A stretch of 64,000 nt of DNA, from NCBI RefSeq assembly GCF_001678665.1, contig NZ_LZRP01000001.1, positions 248,001-312,000 of the forward strand, written 5' to 3'. Under the pieces are notes generated by a model. It was not told the DNA's origin, searched no databases, and worked only from the letters and a program-made list of their open reading frames with translations. This document shows, in pieces, positions 59,970 through 64,000 of this stretch. The stretch is from Erythrobacter sp. QSSC1-22B. Lineage in GTDB: Bacteria; Pseudomonadota; Alphaproteobacteria; Sphingomonadales; Sphingomonadaceae. The position numbers and the translations under genes are program-made. How positions within the stretch are numbered: position 1 is the first letter of the stretch; each line of letters starts with the position of its first letter.

Positions 59970-62786
59970 CTAGAACAGCTTGCGCAGTTCAATGCCGAGA
60001 TAGCGGCCGGTCGGGTCGATCCGCAGCGGGTCGTAGGCGAGCGGCGTCACGCCATTGGCGTCCACCACATTGCGGCGGGCGTCGAAGATGTTGTCGACGT
60101 TGAGCGAGACCCGCAAGCCGTCAAACACGCCCGATTCGGCACCGGTCACCTCGCCCAGATCGGCGAACAGCCGGAGGTCGAAAGTGGCGAGATCGCCGAA
60201 GAACAGATCGGTGCTGCCGGGCAGTTCGCCGCCGCGCAGTTCGCTGCCGCCGACGTAATTGCCCGAGACGCGCATCCCGTAGCCCTGCCAGAACAGCCCG
60301 CCCTCGAGCCGCGCGCTGTAGACCGGCACGCCGCCGCCACCGAGGACGAAGCCGTCGCGCTGGTCGAGCACCGGGCCGTTGGTGCCGACGATCACTTCGT
60401 TCTCGAGCGCGAAATTATGCGTCAGGCTGAGGAAGTAGCGCGGACGGGTATCCGGGTTCTCACCGCCACCCATGCCGGGGATGCCGCCGCCGCCGCCGCG
60501 TCGTCTGCCCGGCTGGGCGGCCGCGCCGCCCTCACCTGCCGCCGCGCCATCGGCGCTGCACAGCCGCTCGCGCAATTGCGCCAGTCGATCGGGATCGATC
60601 TCGCCCGCCTCGTTGCGCAGCCGTGCGAGCATTTCCTCGGGCAGTCCTTCGAGATTGGGCGGATCGGCGCAGACCGCGGCACGCATCGCCTCCATCCTCT
60701 CCCCGCCGCGCTCGACTTCGGCGCCGCAGAACCGCTCGCGCAGCTGGGCGATGCGTTCGGGGGGAATGGTGCCGTCGGGGCCGCGCAGCCGCTCCAGCAA
60801 CGCTTCGGGCAGACCGGTGAGGTCGGGAGTCTCGCCAACGGGTGTAGCGCAGAAGCGAGTTCGCATCGCTTCCATGCCCTCACGGCCCATCGTGATAGTC
60901 GCGCCGCCCGGCCCGCCTGCTGCGCCCGGACCGCGCCCACCGCGGTTGGCGGCGCCAGCGGGCGGAGAATCGGGCACTTCAGGCTCGGCGCCGATCCGGC
61001 CGCTGGTGTTGATCCCGAAGGACAGCACCTTGCTGCGGGTCTCGATCAGCGTGATCGGACGGCGGTCGAGCGCGATCAGCTGGCCTGCGCCATCGCGCGT
61101 CACCCGGTCGGGGAAAGCCGCCTCGAACGCCGGGCTCAGACCCGGCGCGCTGGAGGTGACATCGTTCGAGCGGTTGATCGCGTAGTCGAGCTGAAGCCGC
61201 GTATTTTCTATGAAAGGAAGGTCCCAATTGGCCGAGAACTTCCAGTCGGCCTGGGTTTCGGCCACCAGCGCGGGATTGCCGCCGGTGACGACCGTCGCCA
61301 GCACGCTCTCGCCGGTCGTGAAGTCGAACACCGGCACGTTGAAATCGACCACTTGCGGATCGCCCAGCGCGTTGAGGCCCGGCGCAACTTCGCGCCAGAT
61401 CCGTGTGGCCGAGAGGTTGAGCCGTTCGAAGGGCTGCCAGTTGAGACCCAGGCTCCAGTCGGTCAGCGTGCCGAAATCCGACAATTCGTTGATGCCGGCC
61501 TGGCCCGTCAGCGAGATCGAACCGATGGCGTCGGCGAAACCTTCGCGGCGGCTGGTAAGCGGCACCACCACATTGATCCCGGCGGAAAGATCGCCCCGCG
61601 TCAGCCGGCTGTCCTGCGCGCTGCGGGTGTCGGTGCTGGAGATACGGTTCCAGTTATAGCCGACATCGAAGGTGGTCGCGACATCGCCCGCGGGGAGATA
61701 GACCGGCGAACCGGTTACCGTCGCGAGCGTGCTCGTGCCCCACAGCGTGGAACGCGCGGTGTCGACCCCGCCACCCGCGCGGCGGTCGATCCGGGTGCGG
61801 CTGTTGGCGCGGCTTGCATCGAAGGTAGCTGTGAGGTTCCAGCCTTCGCCCAGAGGCCGGTTGTAGCTGCCCGAGCTGGCGAGCGAATTGCTGGCGATAT
61901 TGCGTTCGAGCGGATCGGTCAGCAGCACGGTGTCGAGCCCCGAGAGGCTGCGGCGCTCGTTGTAGGCGCCGGTGACGTTCAAGCTGATCGAGGAGCCGCT
62001 ATCGATGAACGCCTTGGCGTAATTGGCGGATGCCTCGATCCCGGCGCTGTCGGCAACCAGGCTGCGGAATTCGCGCGGATCGGGACCTCCGGCGACGCCG
62101 CCAGGTGAGCCGTCGATCAAGGGAAGGTCCCGCTCCGCCTCGGTCAGCAGGCTGGTGTCCTCGAACTCGAGGTTGAAGTTGATCCGCGCGCCGTCGCTGA
62201 TGGTCAGCAGCGAGAATTCCTGCTCGTTCTGCGAATAGCCGCCGATACCCGGCTGGCCGTATTCGAGTTCGATCTCGCGGCTGGAAAAATTGTTCTTGAG
62301 GATGAAATTGACCACCCGCCTGTCGGGCGAATAGCCGAACCGCTGAGCCACCTCCTCGGGGAAGACCTCGACCTTCTCGATCGCCTCGGGAGGGTAGGAG
62401 CGGAATTCACGGAAGGAGCCAATCCGCACCCCGTTCACGAGGAAGATCGGACGACCGCCGCCGCCGCGTCCCCGCGCGCTTCCGGTAGCGGGTTCGATCG
62501 CCTGTAGAAGATCGTCGATCGAGCCGGCGCCGAGCGCGGCGATATCCTCGGCGTCGAGTTCGAGCACCGGCGGCTGTTCGACATCGAGCGCGCCACGCTG
62601 GCGGGCACCGGTGACGACGATCTCGTTGCCGACCATCGGCGCATCGGCCTGCGGATCATTGTTCTGGACTTCGGGAGCGGGCGCCTGGGGCATGTCCTGA
62701 ACGGCCATATCCTGAGCCGAAACAGGCGCGGACAGAGGCAGGGCGCTGGCGAGCGCCAGAACAGAAACCGTCGATGCGAGACGCAA
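59970..62786 (-). CDS. TonB-dependent receptor with duplicated Cys-bounded insert
   Basis: A 938-residue outer-membrane receptor. A signal peptide (SALPLSAPVSAQD) and a plug domain (EIVVTGARQRG; FLVNGVRIGSFREF; EEVAQRFGYSP) precede a barrel ending in terminal Phe (GIELRKLF). Residues about 625-770 form an insert not found in a normal barrel: two related segments of about 40-55 residues. The first is bounded by Cys646 and Cys687, the second by Cys706 and Cys743, with Gly/Pro-rich linkers on both sides. The start is TTG 62786 with AAGG upstream. The ligand is unknown. Confidence 0.88.
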   Translation of the reverse strand: MRLASTVSVLALASALPLSAPVSAQDMAVQDMPQAPAPEVQNNDPQADAPMVGNEIVVTGARQRGALDVEQPPVLELDAEDIAALGAGSIDDLLQAIEPATGSARGRGGGGRPIFLVNGVRIGSFREFRSYPPEAIEKVEVFPEEVAQRFGYSPDRRVVNFILKNNFSSREIELEYGQPGIGGYSQNEQEFSLLTISDGARINFNLEFEDTSLLTEAERDLPLIDGSPGGVAGGPDPREFRSLVADSAGIEASANYAKAFIDSGSSISLNVTGAYNERRSLSGLDTVLLTDPLERNIASNSLASSGSYNRPLGEGWNLTATFDASRANSRTRIDRRAGGGVDTARSTLWGTSTLATVTGSPVYLPAGDVATTFDVGYNWNRISSTDTRSAQDSRLTRGDLSAGINVVVPLTSRREGFADAIGSISLTGQAGINELSDFGTLTDWSLGLNWQPFERLNLSATRIWREVAPGLNALGDPQVVDFNVPVFDFTTGESVLATVVTGGNPALVAETQADWKFSANWDLPFIENTRLQLDYAINRSNDVTSSAPGLSPAFEAAFPDRVTRDGAGQLIALDRRPITLIETRSKVLSFGINTSGRIGAEPEVPDSPPAGAANRGGRGPGAAGGPGGATITMGREGMEAMRTRFCATPVGETPDLTGLPEALLERLRGPDGTIPPERIAQLRERFCGAEVERGGERMEAMRAAVCADPPNLEGLPEEMLARLRNEAGEIDPDRLAQLRERLCSADGAAAGEGGAAAQPGRRRGGGGGIPGMGGGENPDTRPRYFLSLTHNFALENEVIVGTNGPVLDQRDGFVLGGGGVPVYSARLEGGLFWQGYGMRVSGNYVGGSELRGGELPGSTDLFFGDLATFDLRLFADLGEVTGAESGVFDGLRVSLNVDNIFDARRNVVDANGVTPLAYDPLRIDPTGRYLGIELRKLF

Positions 62787-63013
62787 GGGGTGTACCTTTC
62801 AAGAAATCGTATCTGGCCGCCCCCGCTGAATGCAGCAATGCGGCAGGACGCATTGCGACACAACCACCCAGGCTGTCGCGAAATGTAACCGGTCGGTATC
62901 GGTTCGTCGTTGGTCTAAAAGCGCCAAGGCTTTCCTTTTGCCCGGCGCAGCGCTAAAGGGCGCGACCCGGAGGGCAATCGTGCCCGCATCCGTATCACGA
63001 ACCAAGGAACACC

Positions 63014-63259
63014 ATGGCCAAAGAAGAACTCCTCGAAATGCGCGGCAGGGTGGTCGAATTGCTGCCCAATGCGATGTTCCGGGTAGAGCTTGAAAACGGC
63101 CATGAGGTGCTCGGCCACACCGCCGGCAAGATGCGCAAGAACCGCATCCGCGTGCTGGTGGGCGACGAGGTGCTGTGCGAACTGACCCCCTACGACCTGA
63201 CGAAAGCGCGGATCACCTACCGCTTCATGCCGGGTCGCGGCGGCCCCGGGCCGCAATAA
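63014..63259 (+). CDS. infA: Translation initiation factor IF-1
   Basis: An 81-residue S1-like protein that helps initiation on the 30S subunit. The OB-fold ([35 protein letters not shown], given here in part) is complete and [12 protein letters not shown] ends it. The C-terminus is about nine residues longer than the usual 72-residue form. The start ATG 63014 has AAGGAACACC upstream. It is followed by maf 13 bp later, then the ribonuclease gene. Confidence 0.96.
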   Translation: MAKEELLEMRGRVVELLPNAMFRVELENGHEVLGHTAGKMRKNRIRVLVGDEVLCELTPYDLTKARITYRFMPGRGGPGPQ

Positions 63260-63272
63260 CGCGCCGCGCCGC

Positions 63273-63869
63273 ATGAGCGCGTCCGCCTCTCCGCTCCGAC
63301 TCACCCTCGCCTCCGCCAGCCCGCGCCGCCGCGAATTGCTGGCGCGGCTGGGCGTGGCGCCAGATGCGGTGATCGCTGCCGACATCGATGAAACCCCGCA
63401 AAAGGCCGAGCTGCCGCGCGACTATGCGCAGCGCATGGCGCGCGAGAAGGCGCTGGCGGTTGTCGCCGCCACTGTCATCGAGGGCCATGTGCTGGCGGGC
63501 GACACCGTGGTCGCCGCCGGACGCCGGATTCTGCCCAAGGCCGAGGACGAAGCGACGGCGCGCCGCTGCCTCGAACTGCTTTCGGGCCGCCGCCACCGCG
63601 TGCTCTCCGCGATTGCCCTGCGTGCGCCCGACGGGAGTTTGCGCGAACGGCTGAGCGAGACCGCGGTCAAGTTCAAGCGTCTCTCCGCCGAAGAGATCAC
63701 AGCCTATCTCGCGAGCGGCGAATGGGAGGGCAAGGCTGGCGGCTACGCGATCCAGGGTAGCGCCGAGGGGCTGGTCTCCTGGCTCCAGGGCAGCCATTCC
63801 GGAGTGGTCGGCCTGCCGCTGTTCGAGACCCGCGCGCTGCTCAAGGCGGCGGGCTTTGCGCTTGGCTGA
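63273..63869 (+). CDS. Maf family nucleotide pyrophosphatase
   Basis: A 198-residue Maf-type NTP pyrophosphatase that hydrolyses noncanonical or m5-type nucleotides. The N-terminal [16 protein letters not shown] and [26 protein letters not shown] and the C-terminal [28 protein letters not shown] are standard. The start is ATG 63273, close behind infA. Whether it is the YceF- or YhdE-type is not clear from sequence. Confidence 0.92.
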   Translation: MSASASPLRLTLASASPRRRELLARLGVAPDAVIAADIDETPQKAELPRDYAQRMAREKALAVVAATVIEGHVLAGDTVVAAGRRILPKAEDEATARRCLELLSGRRHRVLSAIALRAPDGSLRERLSETAVKFKRLSAEEITAYLASGEWEGKAGGYAIQGSAEGLVSWLQGSHSGVVGLPLFETRALLKAAGFALG

Positions 63870-63892
63870 GCGCGTTCAGTGAGCTGTTCCTC

Positions 63893-64000
63893 ATGACCTG
63901 GTACGTCGAGCGGGGCATTGCCGAAGAGCGCGCCGTCCTGATCGAGCGCGGCCGTGTCGTCGCTGGACGGCTGCACTGGCCCGGTGCGCTCACCGCGGGC
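63893..64000 (+). CDS. Ribonuclease E/G family protein, N-terminal fragment; cut by the window end
   Basis: Thirty-six codons from ATG 63893 to the window edge ([17 protein letters not shown]...). The opening [20 protein letters not shown] resembles the N-terminus of Sphingomonadales ribonuclease E/G-type proteins. In this order infA-maf-ribonuclease is a common arrangement in these bacteria. Only the first residues are visible, so the assignment rests mainly on context. Confidence 0.6.
   Translation, partial: MTWYVERGIAEERAVLIERGRVVAGRLHWPGALTAG

Overview
The window (64 kb, GC-rich, almost no non-coding space) looks like chromosome of an aerobic alphaproteobacterium of the Sphingomonadales, most likely Erythrobacteraceae. 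This is inferred from gene content: exosortase A-associated genes, a LolCDE-type pair, a TonB-dependent receptor with a Sphingomonadales look, and the run infA-maf-ribonuclease E/G. Also pointing that way are a GTTC-N7-GTTC LexA box and frequent TTG/GTG starts (TTG at 1978, 14605, 28035, 39066, 44932 and 62786). I saw no rRNA, tRNA, CRISPR array, prophage or insertion sequence. Nearly every base lies in a gene; the largest gap is 294 bp.

Layout. 1-3437: flank of an exosortase A (PEP-CTERM) locus, with an acyl-CoA ligase leaving the window on the left and a divergent GNAT / acyl carrier protein / two hydrolase operon. 3434-9672 (-): ispE, N-formylglutamate amidohydrolase, ilvD, a small lipoprotein, the NAD(P)H-hydrate repair enzyme and an RNA uridine methyltransferase. 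9786-16776: ETF-quinone oxidoreductase (-), then a degenerate uracil-DNA-glycosylase-like protein, a lytic transglycosylase, moaB, a Na+/Ca2+ exchanger-type protein and a LexA-boxed radical SAM protein (+). 16968-19109: a permease fused to PTS EIIA-like and TrkA-C-like domains, in visibly lower-GC DNA. 19229-28035 (-): DUF1330 protein, fatty acyl-CoA ligase, replicative DNA polymerase dnaE, a membrane protein, glutathione peroxidase, LolD and LolC/E. 28251-30892 (+): purF, an SDR and a PilZ protein.

30914-38888 (-): a tightly packed run korA, korB, a YdjM-like membrane hydrolase, photolyase, cyclopropane-fatty-acid-synthase-like methyltransferase and a serine hydrolase lipoprotein. 39066-40501 (+): an esterase and rppH. 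40530-44932 (-): a TPR protein, rsmB-like methyltransferase, guaB, a membrane protein and 3-hydroxybutyrate dehydrogenase. 45022-47939: a zinc metallopeptidase (+) and a BlaI/M56 pair (-) with two operators. 48104-50744 (-): sdhC-sdhD-sdhA without sdhB. 50853-53933 (+): SDR, prmA, DUF2459 protein, SDR. 53981-58994 (-): recN, ligA and a membrane-anchored class A beta-lactamase-like protein, chained by 4-bp overlaps. 59289-64000: an outer-membrane barrel, a large TonB-dependent receptor with a duplicated cysteine-bounded insert (-), infA, maf and the start of a ribonuclease E/G gene.

Most of the window is housekeeping: central metabolism, nucleotide synthesis, translation, DNA replication and repair, and envelope. 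The least explained parts are the exosortase-linked acyl module, the cysteine-bounded insert in the TonB receptor, the permease-EIIA-TrkA-C fusion, the BlaI/M56 pair with a coiled-coil sensor, and the sdh operon that ends in a terminator straight after sdhA.
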